Below are positions 53,038-63,411 of a stretch of DNA of 64,000 bases, piece after piece. The stretch comes from Tritrichomonas musculus. Its lineage: Eukaryota > Parabasalia > Tritrichomonadida > Tritrichomonadidae. A model generated the notes under the pieces. That model had not been told where the DNA came from, ran no database searches, and was given only the letters and a program-made list of their open reading frames with translations. Every line of letters starts with the position of its first letter. Positions within the stretch are counted from its first letter, which is position 1. The translations under genes and the position numbers were made by a program. The stretch lies in NCBI GenBank assembly GCA_039105265.1, contig JAPFFF010000045.1, forward strand, positions 496,001 to 560,000, in the 5' to 3' direction.

Positions 53038-54057
53038 ATGAATCAAAAAAAGTACCATAGAGTCTACGTAGATGGATGCTTTGATCTGTGCCATTTTGGG
53101 CATTATAATTTTATTCGACAAGCTTCAGCGCTTGGTGATGAACTTTATGCTGGTGTGCATAACGACGAAGAAATTCTTAAAAACAAAGGTCCAGTTGTTT
53201 TTACTTTAGAAGAACGAATGACAATGATAGAAGCGTGTAAGTGGGTCACAAAAGCTATTCCAAATTCACCATATGATGTTACTATTGAATGGATGGACAA
53301 ATTTCATTGCGATGTTAATGTTCATGGAGATGACTTGGCACTTAATGCAGATGGTGTTGATTGTCATGAGCCTGTTATCAAAGCTGGGCGCTTCGAAACT
53401 GTTCCAAGAACCAAAGCAATCTCAACAACAAACCTGATTGGAAGAATGCTACGTCTCCCTAAGTCAGAACTACCAGATGGCTTTGATGAATCTCTTTTGA
53501 AAGGATTGGAAGGAGATATAGACCGCCTTCATACATATATTCCAACCACACACCGAATATCTCAATTTTCTAACGTTAATGAGCCAAAGGAAGGAGACCG
53601 TATTGTTTACTGTGATGGAACTTTCGACCTTTTGCACCCTGGTCATGTATCTTTCCTTAAAAAAGCAAAAGAATTAGGAGATTACTTAGTTGTTGGAGTT
53701 CATGATGATGTTCCTATACCTGGCATGTATCCTCCGATAATGAATCTTCAAGAAAGAGTTCTTAACGTCCTCGCAATGAAATATGTTGATGATGTGATTA
53801 TTGGAGCGCCGTATGTTATAACGAAAGAATTGATCAACCAAGTAGAGCCATCAATTGTTGTCGAAGGATCAAATCCAACCAGAACAAATCAAGATGTTTG
53901 TTATCGAATTCCTCGAGAAATGGGAATCTTCAAGCAAATCCAATCTGATTATCCAGAATTTACAGCAAAAACAGTTATAAAAAGAATTTTAGATAATTAT
54001 ACAGCTTATGCTCATCGAAATGCATATAGAGAAACACTTCCATGCGAAAAAGCATAA
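53038..54057 (+). CDS. ethanolamine-phosphate cytidylyltransferase, 339 aa
   Basis: ATG at 53038. Two cytidylyltransferase domains in tandem, as in eukaryotic PCYT2. Domain 1 is about 7-140 with VDGCFDLCHFGHYNFIRQA (HxGH-type nucleotide site) and RTKAISTTNLIGRML. Domain 2 is about 187-320 with YCDGTFDLLHPGHVSFLKKA, lacking the RTxxIS motif, as usual for the second domain. It makes CDP-ethanolamine from CTP and phosphoethanolamine in the Kennedy pathway for phosphatidylethanolamine. Somewhat shorter than animal enzymes. The stop is in a TAAA context. No linked lipid gene is seen nearby. Confidence 0.95.
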   Translation: MNQKKYHRVYVDGCFDLCHFGHYNFIRQASALGDELYAGVHNDEEILKNKGPVVFTLEERMTMIEACKWVTKAIPNSPYDVTIEWMDKFHCDVNVHGDDLALNADGVDCHEPVIKAGRFETVPRTKAISTTNLIGRMLRLPKSELPDGFDESLLKGLEGDIDRLHTYIPTTHRISQFSNVNEPKEGDRIVYCDGTFDLLHPGHVSFLKKAKELGDYLVVGVHDDVPIPGMYPPIMNLQERVLNVLAMKYVDDVIIGAPYVITKELINQVEPSIVVEGSNPTRTNQDVCYRIPREMGIFKQIQSDYPEFTAKTVIKRILDNYTAYAHRNAYRETLPCEKA

Positions 54058-54596
54058 ATATTATATCCTGATATTAGAATTAAAAAAAAATAAATAGATA
54101 TCTACAAAATTTTTTAAACTTTTCTTTTTTTTTACGAGATATGAAGAAAAATGATTAAGCGAACATTTATCTACTCAAAAAAAAATTTTTGTAGAATTTT
54201 TTACCCGCACTTTTCCATTAATTTTCATTCAATTTTGAAAGAGCATTCAAAAAAACAAAACAATAAAAAAAAGTGTATGAGTCTTTTGGGTATCAAAAAT
54301 ATGACATTAATTATGTGTATCATGATGGAAAAAATGGAAAAATAACATATTACTAATTGTAAAATGTTAATTAGAGAATTTGAGAAACTTTAATATCAAA
54401 TTTTGCAAATATTTGTATAAAAGAGAGTTTTTAAAAGGAAGGTAAAATTAAATTAGGTTGATGAAAAGAATTTTCGAGGTGTATTTAGAGGAAATTGAAG
54501 TTTTCGATATATGAATTATAATTGGTAGAAAATATGTTGTATAGAGGATTGTCATAATGTGGAGAACATGAATTAGTTATTTAGAAGGGAAAAAAT
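54058..54596. other. intergenic DNA downstream of the cytidylyltransferase
   Basis: AT-rich. A 64-codon frame at 54151 looks random. Nothing else seen up to the LINE target duplication. Confidence 0.5.
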
Positions 54597-54616
54597 AATT
54601 TGGGACTTCGCGGACT
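54597..54616. repeat. distal target-site duplication of the LINE insertion
   Basis: AATTTGGGACTTCGCGGACT is identical to 55936-55955. It is a second copy of the last 16 nt of the tRNA-Phe gene plus 4 nt of its 3' flank. Confidence 0.9.
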
Positions 54617-55935
54617 GACTGTTTATTAAAATAACTTTAATGTATTAGAACCCCACAAGGCGTTAACAGACAATTTCTTTATAAGATTTTTACCAACAGG
54701 ACGAGTAGGAATGAGTCTGTTAATATCAGCAATTGTATCTTTAAAAACTGCTCCAAATGAGGAAACAACAATAGTATAGAACTGAACATTGATACTATTA
54801 TTCCTAAGAAATTAGAATAATTGTTTATACTTTTCTTTTTTGTGTTCATAAAATGATTTGAGAGAGTCTTCCCCCACCGATTGTGCAAATAAGGAACACT
54901 GATTTCCAAAAAAGAAAATTTCCTCCTTTGATCATGCCACAATGCCAGATCATAACAAACGTAGTACTTCAGGCAAGTCAGTAAAATGAATAGTATGATC
55001 GCAGAGTATTTCTTCAACTCCTGGCAACTTCCATACATATTCTAAAAGAATAGATTGAAGTCTATTGTGCCTCTCAGTGTATAGTTTAAATTTCGTGACA
55101 CAGCTATTGAGGATATGTTTGAGACTTTGAATTGAGCATATGACATGAGGGAGGTTATTGTACAACTCATTAACTTCCTAGTAGATTGGTTCTGCTTTTT
55201 ATAGCGAATTTGAATAATGTTTGAAAGTGGATTTTCGCTGAAAGAAGGCAAACTATTAAGATGAAATGTGTTTTTGTGCATTCTCTCTTTCCATCTTTCT
55301 CGTCTCGGGGAAGTAAGGAAAAGTGACAAATTCTTGCTCTTGTCGAATTTGATAGATTTATTAAGATTCATGTCCTTCAGTTCAAATATTAATTGAGAAT
55401 TAGTGGCAGATGCATTAATGTCTTCAGCGTCGGAATCGTTAAGTCTTTTAAAAGAAACTCCTGTTCGCTTAACAATATAATTGATACCTTAATGTTCATT
55501 GTTAAGTGAAACCTTTTTTTAAATCTAGAAAAGATTGAAGATTGGGATTTGGTTCTGTGAAGACATTCTTTTTATGCTTTTGACCTAGAAGGCAAGAGAT
55601 CTGATCTCGCAATCTTTGAGCGAAATAAGCCGAAGCAGAGACTTGACTCTGCACGTTTCGCATTTCTCTCTTAAAGATGAGATTGATGAACCACAATCTT
55701 TCCATGATCCATGTTTAGCAGATAGAGATATATTACCACCGAAAAGCTTTTGTTAGGTGAAATACCATTTATATTAGTATAAAATCGAGGAATAAAGGGG
55801 TAATCGGTATTTGAAAATATATTGTTATTAAAATTATTAGGATTAATGCAGTATTTGCAAAATTTGCAAAACACCTATATTTGAATAAAATGGAAAAAAA
55901 CCTGATTTGAGATCAACCTTACTGCCATACAAAAA
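54617..55935 (-). mobile_element. truncated, decayed LINE (R2/NeSL-like, restriction-like endonuclease type) at a tRNA-Phe gene
   Basis: The 1,319-bp insert is bounded by a 20-bp direct repeat. The minus strand shows, over several frames, the C-terminal half of a non-LTR retrotransposon protein. There is a Cys/His knuckle-like stretch (CSIQSLKHILNSC), TERHNRLQSILLEY, then DLALWHDQRRKFSFLEISVP (PD-(D/E)XK-type endonuclease core). INVQFYTIVVSSFGAVF and NALWGSNTLK follow, with two stops, just before the target repeat. At its 5' end DLKSGF may be a trace of the reverse transcriptase. At least three frameshifts lie in the 3' half (for example near 54960 and 54820). Most of the 5' end is missing and there is no poly(A) tail. 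The class is inferred from motif order. Confidence 0.62.
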
Positions 55936-55955
55936 AATTTGGGACTTCGCGGACT
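55936..55955. repeat. proximal target-site duplication (inside tRNA 3' end)
   Basis: Same 20 bp as 54597-54616; here it forms the genuine 3' end of tRNA-Phe and its immediate flank. Confidence 0.9.
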
Positions 55956-56012
55956 CGAACCACGTACCTTACGATCTTCAGTCGTACGCTCTCACAGGTG
56001 AGCTAAAGTCCC
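55940..56012 (-). tRNA. tRNA-Phe (GAA)
   Basis: 73 nt with a complete cloverleaf: acceptor GGGACTT/AAGTCCC with discriminator A, D stem GCTC/GAGC, anticodon stem TACGA/TCGTA with loop CTGAAGA (anticodon GAA), and T stem CGTGG/CCGCG with loop TTCGAGT. No intron. A T7 run follows 4 nt after the gene at the edge of the LINE insert and can act as a Pol III terminator, so the gene should still work despite the insertion. Confidence 0.96.
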
Positions 56013-56329
56013 GCTATTTCCTTGGAATAATTTTAAATATTCACTATATATATAATAATGATTGAATATCTAAATATTCACTCGTCATAATCGTCTTTGA
56101 TCGGCATATTCTCATTTTTTCAAGGTTACTTTTTTATATTCTAATCCTTTACCTTTTTTGGTAGTGGATATTTTTTAACTTTTTATCCATATTTTACTTC
56201 AAATATAGGTGAATTATATAGTATTACAGAATATGCTATTAAATCATTTTTACTATAATTAATGTATTATTTATTAATAAGTTGATTGCTGTTTTAACTT
56301 TTTGACCAAATCCAACTTTTTTGATATAT
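56013..56329. other. AT-rich spacer upstream of tRNA-Phe
   Basis: No gene. Contains two AACTTTTT motifs (about 56177 and 56295). Confidence 0.5.
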
Positions 56330-56965
56330 AAGGATGATGGAACTGAAACACTTGTCAGTGATGAACATCCACAGAAAACAAAATTTCAGATGAATAATGG
56401 AATTGAAACTCTTCAGCGATGAACAACCTCTGAACTCAGAAGCTCCAATTATCTTGATAAACTATTGAACATTTTGTCAGCAAAAGTTCAATGTTTCATC
56501 AGCAAATGTGCCAATGTTAGCATATTTGAATAATATCGATGCTGCTCCTCCACGTTTAGCGAGAATGCTCATCAAGAATTCTTTCAATTTTTAATCAATC
56601 AATGATTTCAAGAATACTGTAGAAGGCGCTGACATCAAGTCCAAAAATGCGTTCATTATTCACGTATTTTGAAAAATCAGATGCAATCTTGTCCTCATAA
56701 TAACTGTCATCAATCTGATTGTGAATTTATTTTTGTAATAGAAATTTTAAAAGAACTTCTGGCAAATTCTGCACAATTGTTCAATTCCATATGCAAAGTA
56801 ATAGAAGATAACAATATTTTCTGTTGTTAATTTAATAGGCTCTATTTGAATACATTTGATAAATTGAAGAACTTCTTCTGTTGAAAAATGCGTTTTGTTA
56901 TTTTCTGGATCAATTTCATCATTTTAATATATTTCATTGCGTTTTTTTTAAAAATAATCAGACAA
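56330..56965 (-). pseudogene. decayed BspA-like protein gene
   Basis: Minus-strand fragments in several frames. The 5' part reads FSTEEVLQFIKCIQIEPIKL and then QIDDSYYEDKIASDFSKYVN ... FGLDVSAFYSILEII, the helical region that precedes the LRRs in many trichomonad BspA proteins. The 3' part (about 56335-56450) reads IIGASEFRGCSSLKSF, an LRR_5 repeat. Several stops and frame changes lie between. Long dead. Confidence 0.65.
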
Positions 56966-57043
56966 ATGTTTAAAAAACATCACAGTTGATTAGATATTTT
57001 TCTCCTTTGTAAATCAAAAAAATTCCTAAATTGTTTTTTGGTA

Positions 57044-57519
57044 GACTTGTTATTCTCCGATTATCGAGATCGATAATTGATTGACTTTTTGATATCGATA
57101 CATAAATATGCACAGATTCTCGAGATCGATTTCAGAGATCAATTTTTTTTTTTTCTCAGCTTTTGATATCAGAATTTTCAATTAAACTTTTTGATAAATA
57201 TATGATCGTATTTTAATCTCAAATATTTCATAAAAAAAGAATGTATTTTTTGATTTTAATCTTAAAATAAACATCAATGCATTATATTATTTATTTTTAA
57301 ATATTATAAAATCACAAATACTAATTATAAAAAAAGATAAATCTGTTTGAGATCTCGAGATCTCGGTAATTGATATCAAGTTTACAATTATTTTCATATC
57401 ACATTTCATATCTGATATCTTGATAATCGATAATCTCGATATCAGATTTTTAAACTGATAATCGAGTATCAGATGCAAAAAAGTTACGTTTTTGATATCG
57501 ATTCTCAAAATAACAAGTC
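57044..57519. mobile_element. MITE family 2, copy 1 (476 bp)
   Basis: The ends are GACTTGTTATTCT and, inverted, GACTTGTTATTTT, flanked by TA (57042-57043 and 57520-57521). The interior is rich in ATCGAT, GATATC and CTCGAG-like palindromes. A second copy starts at 63412. No coding capacity. TA flank suggests a Tc1/mariner source. Confidence 0.8.
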
Positions 57520-57521
57520 TA

Positions 57522-57830
57522 TTTTTTGGCTCGGAGTTGGATGTTTTCTGTCCTGCTGTCATTTTTTTTTTTTTTTTTTTTTAATTTTTTTAGTTTTGTC
57601 CTTGTCTAAATATATCTTTAAATATAACATCTTGTTAAGTCCAAATTCCAAAATAAGATATTGGTATTTTAAAAAATTTCATTTACGGACGATTATTTTG
57701 AATTCAAAAAAATAGAAATATATTATATTATCAAAATAAATAAAAAAAAAAACTATTTATTTTTTATAAAAAAATGAGCTGTTAAAACACATCACTTTAT
57801 ATTATCAAAATAATATTATAGTTGGTGGAC
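57522..57830. other. AT-rich spacer between MITE 2 and the 5-kb transposon
   Basis: A T run at 57562-57582; no gene seen. Confidence 0.5.
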
Positions 57831-57871
57831 ATAATTATGTTTTTGGGACATAATCATGTTTGCTCAACTTT
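57831..57871 (+). repeat. left terminal inverted repeat of the 5-kb transposon
   Basis: Contains two spaced GGACATAAT motifs, matching the right end with two mismatches. Confidence 0.92.
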
Positions 57872-59070
57872 TTGAATGGTATTCAAAAAAGAATCTTAAT
57901 TTTCTCAATGTAATAAAAGATTTGTATAATAATAATAATTGATTAATAATATTTATATTGCATATTTATAAATTATCCATTATTTGAAACAAATGCAGTA
58001 GTATATTTCAAGTTTTAAATAAAACAAAAATTAACGTCTTTTAAAATAAAAATAAGATTTATACAATTGTTAATTATATTTGTTCAATTTAACTAGGTAA
58101 ATTAAATATATTATTGTAGATATTACAATAATACTATAAATAAATTAAACAATATTAGCTATTTAAGAAAAAAAATGATTACAATAATATTTAGAAAAAA
58201 TCATATCACTTTTAATACTTTGAAGCGAAGGAACTGTGTGTTCAGATATATTTTTATGAATAATTATTTACTGAACATAACTGTATAAAATATGCCAAAT
58301 TTTAGTCTAAATAATTAACAATATTTTGAGAAATAAATAAAAATAATTTTTAAAAAAAGTTCAGTAATTGTTATGAATATGAGTTTTTAGGAGAAATATA
58401 TTAGATAAAACAATTATACATTATTTATATTTTAATTATTAGCCTTATTTAAATCTTGAAAATGTCTTATACTTTTTGCAATCATAAATTATTGAAAATT
58501 ATCAAATCGACCATATTCCATAATGTTTTTTGTGAATGATTATTTAAGTCTAATAAATATATTTAATCAATGCAATAGATTATTTAATCATAAAAAAATA
58601 TTGATTGGTATTGGAGAGGTTGATCTTTATGCAAAATATCATTCAAATAAATAATGTATCGATTTCAAATAATTTGCTTTTTCTTTTTGTTATTTATCCA
58701 AGCAAAATAATAAATCAAATTATAAAAATTAATATTTATAAATTAAATTTAAAATATATTGATTCATTTCCATAAAATGAAAAGATTATCTTACTATAAA
58801 AAATTGTAAGTAAAATCTGTATTTATCTCTTTTTATATCCATTTTCCATCTTATAAAATACGTAATTTTTATTAAGCAAATGTATATTGTTAATTTATTT
58901 ATATTTTAAAAAGAATTTAAAATGTGGGAAGAAATATTAATATATATCAATATACTCTTTTTATTATTATTATTCAAAAATTATTAAATAATAAAATAGG
59001 ACTCCTCTTATTATTATGAAAATATGAAAATAATTTAAGAATTTTAATTAGATTTTAATTAATTATCAAT
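57872..59070. other. 5' noncoding part of the 5-kb transposon
   Basis: 1.2 kb of AT-rich DNA; AACTTTTTGA lies at about 57867-57876 at the inner edge of the left repeat. No other gene seen. Confidence 0.5.
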
Positions 59071-59163
59071 TTTGGCGCCTTTTTTAACAACATTTTTTTA
59101 TCAAATTTGGCGCCTTTTTTTACTTTTTTTGGCGCCGAAAAGTAGCAAATTTCCGCGCCAAAT
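59071..59163 (+). promoter_or_regulatory. cluster of four E2F-like sites upstream of the transposase fusion
   Basis: TTTGGCGCC occurs at 59071-59079, 59106-59114 and 59128-59136, and the reverse GCGCCAAA at 59155-59162. TTTGGCGC fits the E2F/DP consensus TTTSSCGC. I see this motif nowhere else in this AT-rich window. The cluster lies 50-142 bp before the ATG. S-phase-linked expression of the transposon is the inference. Confidence 0.6.
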
Positions 59164-59212
59164 CAATTTTTTTAAATATATACTGATATAATATTTAACG
59201 CATCATTTTTAA

Positions 59213-62200
59213 ATGAGTTTCACAAATGAAGGTGATGATGGTGATGAAATTGAAATTGCCAATGCTATTAATGTTGATCCAGTGAAGATTCGTCAAAGCA
59301 TCCTCCTTATGAAAGAAAAATGCTCAAAAAGCATAGATGAGCTCATCGTATACCTAAATCAGCTCCCAGAAATAATTCCTAGAAAAACCAAGTTACTCGA
59401 GCCAATTCAAATTGAATATTTACATTGGGAACAATTTAAATCTGAAATGAATTTATCGTGGAGTACTACAAGATTATATAAAAGAAGTCTCAAAAATTTG
59501 AACTTTAAAAGCAAAAGACACCAAATGTATTGCTTTTCCGAAGTATTAGAATTGTATATGATAATTCAGCCTACCTCAATAAAATCGGCATTAGCAATAT
59601 TATTTAATATAACAAGGTCAAATGTTTCATCATTAATATTATCTTATAATAGGTTATTAGATTCATATCCAGTAATAAATATGGCAGGAAGACCATTTAT
59701 ATTAAGCAATGATCAAATGGAAGAATTACTCAATACAATAATGCTAAAAGAAAAACAATATCTTCCTATGTCGAAAACAGACATTTTGCTTTATGTATCT
59801 GAAAAATATGATAAACAATTTACAAAAAAGTGGGTTTCACGGTTAATCAAAAGTCATGATGAATTATCAATAGCAGAGGCTATTCCATTAGATGAAGTGC
59901 GCACAGAAGTAACAAATGATCAGTTAGATGAATATTTTAATGAATTAAAAGAGATTGTTAATGATGTACATCCATCGTTAATCTGTAATGTCGATGAAAT
60001 AGGTTTTTCTCGCAGATCTCAAGGAAAGAAAAAAAAATGCGTTATACTTACTCGAGATTTAAAACTGTCAAAAAAAAGAAAAGTTTATTATCAACAAATT
60101 ACTGACAATACTAAAACATTCACATTAATTGCATCAATATCTGCTTCAGGTGACCGTTTAATCCCTTTAATAATTTGTCCAGTACAAAGTTTTCCATCTT
60201 GTTTTCTACAAAATACTATTTGGCAGGAAAAAGATTGTGTTTTAGCATATAATGAATCCGGCTTTGACACAACACATATATTCGAGCTTTGGTTTGAAAA
60301 AGTGTTTTTGCCTTATATTGAAATAAATAAATATAAATTATATGGTGATAAATACGCAAAAAAATGGGCAGTTCTCATATGTGACGGCATGACTGGTCAT
60401 GGAAGTGAAAGAATCAAATCTTTTGCTGCTCATTACTATGTTAAAATAATATTTTTGCCTGCACATTCGAGCCACTTCCTTCAGGCTCTTGATAAATACG
60501 TTTTTGCAAATATGAAAAGGATTTATTATAACGGTGATGATTCCTGTGAAACTATTGATCGGAATTGCAAGAAAATACTAAAAATTCTTCGTTCTTTTTA
60601 TCAAGCCACAACACCATTCGCCATAAGGTCAAGTTTTAAGTCAATAGGAATTGAAGTAAAATGGTCATCAAAAGGCGAATTTATAGAAACGATCATTAAC
60701 GACTCTTACATTAAAGATAATCATCAAGAAAAGATAGAAACAGAAAAATCCTCAAAAGAAGCAGGCAAAAAAAGGAGAAAAAGAATCCAATTGGAAAATA
60801 AAGAAGAATTTTTTATAATAAATGAATCTCAAATTTGTGAAGAGTCAATGGAAATATGTGCTTTGTGTCATCAGTTAAAACCTCAGGATTACAGTTTATT
60901 CAGGCATTTTGAAAACAAATTACAATCAATTTCATTGATAATGTGTGAAATTATGCTTACAACTGTTCAAAAAATTGTTAATTTTAACAGTGTAAATGAA
61001 AAATCCGATGAATCCGAAAGAATTAATAGCATTCGAGCCATTCTTTCTCAATTTAATCTTTCTAAAGATCATCAAATAAATTGGATTTCTCCTGAGATGT
61101 TAATCCATCCGAATCATATTTTGCTACAAATGTCAAAAGAAATTGAATCGAAATTGATTGAATATAAAGAAAATGAACCAAAACCACCTAAAAGAAAGAT
61201 AATATGTCAAAGAATGTATGATAATAACTCTGACAAAAGAGAAGATTATGTTCATAAAGAATACACTCTTCCAAAAATCAATAAAACAAATGAAATCGAT
61301 AAAATGATACCAGGTGTAAGAGGGATTCAAAACATAAAAGCAAAAATATGCGCTTTATGTTCAGCATTACAAATACTACTACATACAATTCCTCTAAATA
61401 AATTATTATTGAAAACACAATGGGAAGATTATATAGATCCATCAAAATCACCAATGGCAAGGATGCTAAAAGCACTTTCAATTCAATTTTGGAGTGCACC
61501 AATTGAAATTCAAAATGGATCGATCCCACCTGTCAATCCGTCAGAAATATTAAATTATATTGATGAAACTTGTAATCTTGGTGATGGTCAATACGATGCA
61601 ATGGAATTATTAATAATTATAATTTCTGAAATAAAATCTGAATTCTCATCAGTAAATCCAAATCCAATTGAACAAATATTTGATGGAGTAGAAAGAGATG
61701 AAATTATTTGTTTAAATTGCGGTTATATGACTTCAAATAATTCATCTTTTAATTTCATATCTTTGCCATGGACTCAAAACAAAAAATATAAAATGAATTT
61801 TTTATTCAAAAAATGGTGCGATTGGCAAAAACAAAGCTCAAGCTGCTCACGAATATGCGAGAATTGTAAACAAAAAGTTCAAGTTAAAAATCGAAATGTT
61901 ATCATTAAACTTCCTCATGTTTTTTTTGTATCAGTTCCAAGAAATACTTTGGAAGATCATAGAACAATTTTGGACGCTTTTAGAGCCTTAACCATCGATT
62001 CAATAGGAGGGGAAGGACCCTTTGAAGTTCAAAAATCACATTGCCACTTGCTTTATGGTTATATTAATCATCTTATTCATGGAAAAAACGCTCATTATGT
62101 GTCTCATATAAATGTAGGTGCCCGAAAATGGGATAATCCTTTAATTTTTGATCCCAAACTTAATGAAAGATGGTTTGTATTTAATGATAGTATATATGAA

Positions 62201-62290
62201 GAAGAAAGCTTTAATTTGATAAGTCAACAGCTTGCATGTATGTATGCATATGTAGGTACAAAAGAAATAGAATTTTCATTTGAAAAATAA
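59213..62290 (+). CDS. DDE transposase fused to USP-type ubiquitin hydrolase, 1025 aa
   Basis: ATG at 59213, open to 62290. The N-terminal part has helix-turn-helix segments (about 70-220) and a DDE_1 core with D261 (CNVDEIGF), D391 (LICDGMTGHG) and D427 (LQALDKYVF) plus the pogo-like LPAHSSH. A basic patch KKRRKRIQ (519-526) looks like a nuclear signal. Residues about 698-1020 match USP/UCH deubiquitinases: a Cys box GIQNIKAKICALCSALQ (C713), CLNCG and CSRICENC zinc-knuckle pairs, VIIKLPHVFFVSVPR, and a His box HYVSHI ... WFVFNDS (H961, N991/D992). The catalytic Cys, His and Asp/Asn are all present. It should mobilise the 5-kb element while cleaving ubiquitin from itself or chromatin partners. 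No frameshift or stop separates the domains. Confidence 0.9.
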   Translation: MSFTNEGDDGDEIEIANAINVDPVKIRQSILLMKEKCSKSIDELIVYLNQLPEIIPRKTKLLEPIQIEYLHWEQFKSEMNLSWSTTRLYKRSLKNLNFKSKRHQMYCFSEVLELYMIIQPTSIKSALAILFNITRSNVSSLILSYNRLLDSYPVINMAGRPFILSNDQMEELLNTIMLKEKQYLPMSKTDILLYVSEKYDKQFTKKWVSRLIKSHDELSIAEAIPLDEVRTEVTNDQLDEYFNELKEIVNDVHPSLICNVDEIGFSRRSQGKKKKCVILTRDLKLSKKRKVYYQQITDNTKTFTLIASISASGDRLIPLIICPVQSFPSCFLQNTIWQEKDCVLAYNESGFDTTHIFELWFEKVFLPYIEINKYKLYGDKYAKKWAVLICDGMTGHGSERIKSFAAHYYVKIIFLPAHSSHFLQALDKYVFANMKRIYYNGDDSCETIDRNCKKILKILRSFYQATTPFAIRSSFKSIGIEVKWSSKGEFIETIINDSYIKDNHQEKIETEKSSKEAGKKRRKRIQLENKEEFFIINESQICEESMEICALCHQLKPQDYSLFRHFENKLQSISLIMCEIMLTTVQKIVNFNSVNEKSDESERINSIRAILSQFNLSKDHQINWISPEMLIHPNHILLQMSKEIESKLIEYKENEPKPPKRKIICQRMYDNNSDKREDYVHKEYTLPKINKTNEIDKMIPGVRGIQNIKAKICALCSALQILLHTIPLNKLLLKTQWEDYIDPSKSPMARMLKALSIQFWSAPIEIQNGSIPPVNPSEILNYIDETCNLGDGQYDAMELLIIIISEIKSEFSSVNPNPIEQIFDGVERDEIICLNCGYMTSNNSSFNFISLPWTQNKKYKMNFLFKKWCDWQKQSSSCSRICENCKQKVQVKNRNVIIKLPHVFFVSVPRNTLEDHRTILDAFRALTIDSIGGEGPFEVQKSHCHLLYGYINHLIHGKNAHYVSHINVGARKWDNPLIFDPKLNERWFVFNDSIYEEESFNLISQQLACMYAYVGTKEIEFSFEK

Positions 62291-62872
62291 TCTCGTTTTG
62301 GTTTAAACATTAATTAAAAAATTTCAAAATTATAATAATAAAATTCATAAAATTGATATAATTAATATTATATTTTTCATTTTTCGATATATTTAAGTGA
62401 TAAATCGTGTCATATAATCCTAATAATTGATTTTTAATAGTATACTATTAAAGATATTAAAATGATATCATTGGACTAAGCATTTTTTTTTTGCAATAAT
62501 TATAAAAATGATATTTAAAATATATTTTTTGGCTATATTTTCACTGTAAAATATTTTTTGATCCAGAAGAATAAGATTTTTCATTGATATTTCGTAAAGT
62601 GATCTGAAAAATAAAACCGAGATTTTTCAAAATCCTTACAATATAACCAAATTTAAAATGCACCAAATTATTGTTCTAATAAGAAGGAATAAAAAAAGCT
62701 ATGAGTTAAAAAAATTGGCCAAAGAAAAAAAAAAAAATTATATAATTATCACCAAAATTTATATCAATAAAAATTAATAAAAAGCTATATAAAACAATCA
62801 TTGAATTATATAATAAATATTTTTATGAATAAAAAAAAACAAATCCTATTTTTTAATAGAGAAATGAAGTGA
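62291..62872. other. 3' noncoding part of the 5-kb transposon
   Basis: AT-rich; no gene or repeat noted before the right terminal repeat. Confidence 0.5.
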
Positions 62873-62913
62873 AAACATGATTATGTCCCAAAAACAATAT
62901 TATGTCCACCAAC
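62873..62913 (-). repeat. right terminal inverted repeat of the 5-kb transposon
   Basis: Reverse complement matches 57831-57871 at 39 of 41 positions; followed by TA. Confidence 0.92.
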
Positions 62914-63409
62914 TATATCAAAATAAAAATGATTATAAAAAAAAAACTATTTATTCAAATTATCTCATCGCCAGCGATTTAGGATAGGCTAAAAGTACCG
63001 AATATTGTTAAATTAATCTGTTTTAAACACGCAAATCATAAAATTAATTGTTTTAATTGACTTTTATTTTTGATCATCAAATCTGATATCTTTTTGTATG
63101 AATTTATAAACGTTCATTTCATCGGTTATTTTAATTCATGTTAGTTTGTTGATAATTTGCTATTACTTAAAAAATCAAATTATTCATTTGTTGCTGGAAA
63201 AAAAGCAAATAAAATAGATTTTTTCCTTAACGTCTTTTTGTCAGATTTTCCTTCAAAATGAACATTTTACCTAATGTGAACAGTACTATATTTATTTTTT
63301 TTTTTACCCAAAAAATAATAAAAATGTCTCAGTAAACATTATTTAATTTTTCATTTAGAATATAATATATTCTCAGCAAAATTAATAGGTTGTACACATA
63401 TCTTTTAAC
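62914..63409. other. AT-rich DNA between transposon and MITE
   Basis: No gene. A slightly GC-richer patch at 62965-62990 is unexplained. Confidence 0.5.
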
Positions 63410-63411
63410 TA

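Larger units (their letters stand above)
57831..62913 (+). mobile_element. 5,083-bp transposon encoding a transposase-deubiquitinase fusion
   Basis: Inverted ends of 41 bp match at 39 positions (57831-57871 and 62873-62913; outer bases GTTGGTGGACATAAT) and are flanked by TA on each side (57829-57830 and 62914-62915). A single open gene of 1025 codons lies between, with about 1.4 kb of AT-rich 5' DNA and 0.6 kb 3' DNA. TA duplication, a DDE core with the same 35-residue spacing as the 23-kb element's enzyme, and intact ends indicate an autonomous Tc1/mariner-superfamily element, probably recent. Confidence 0.88.
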
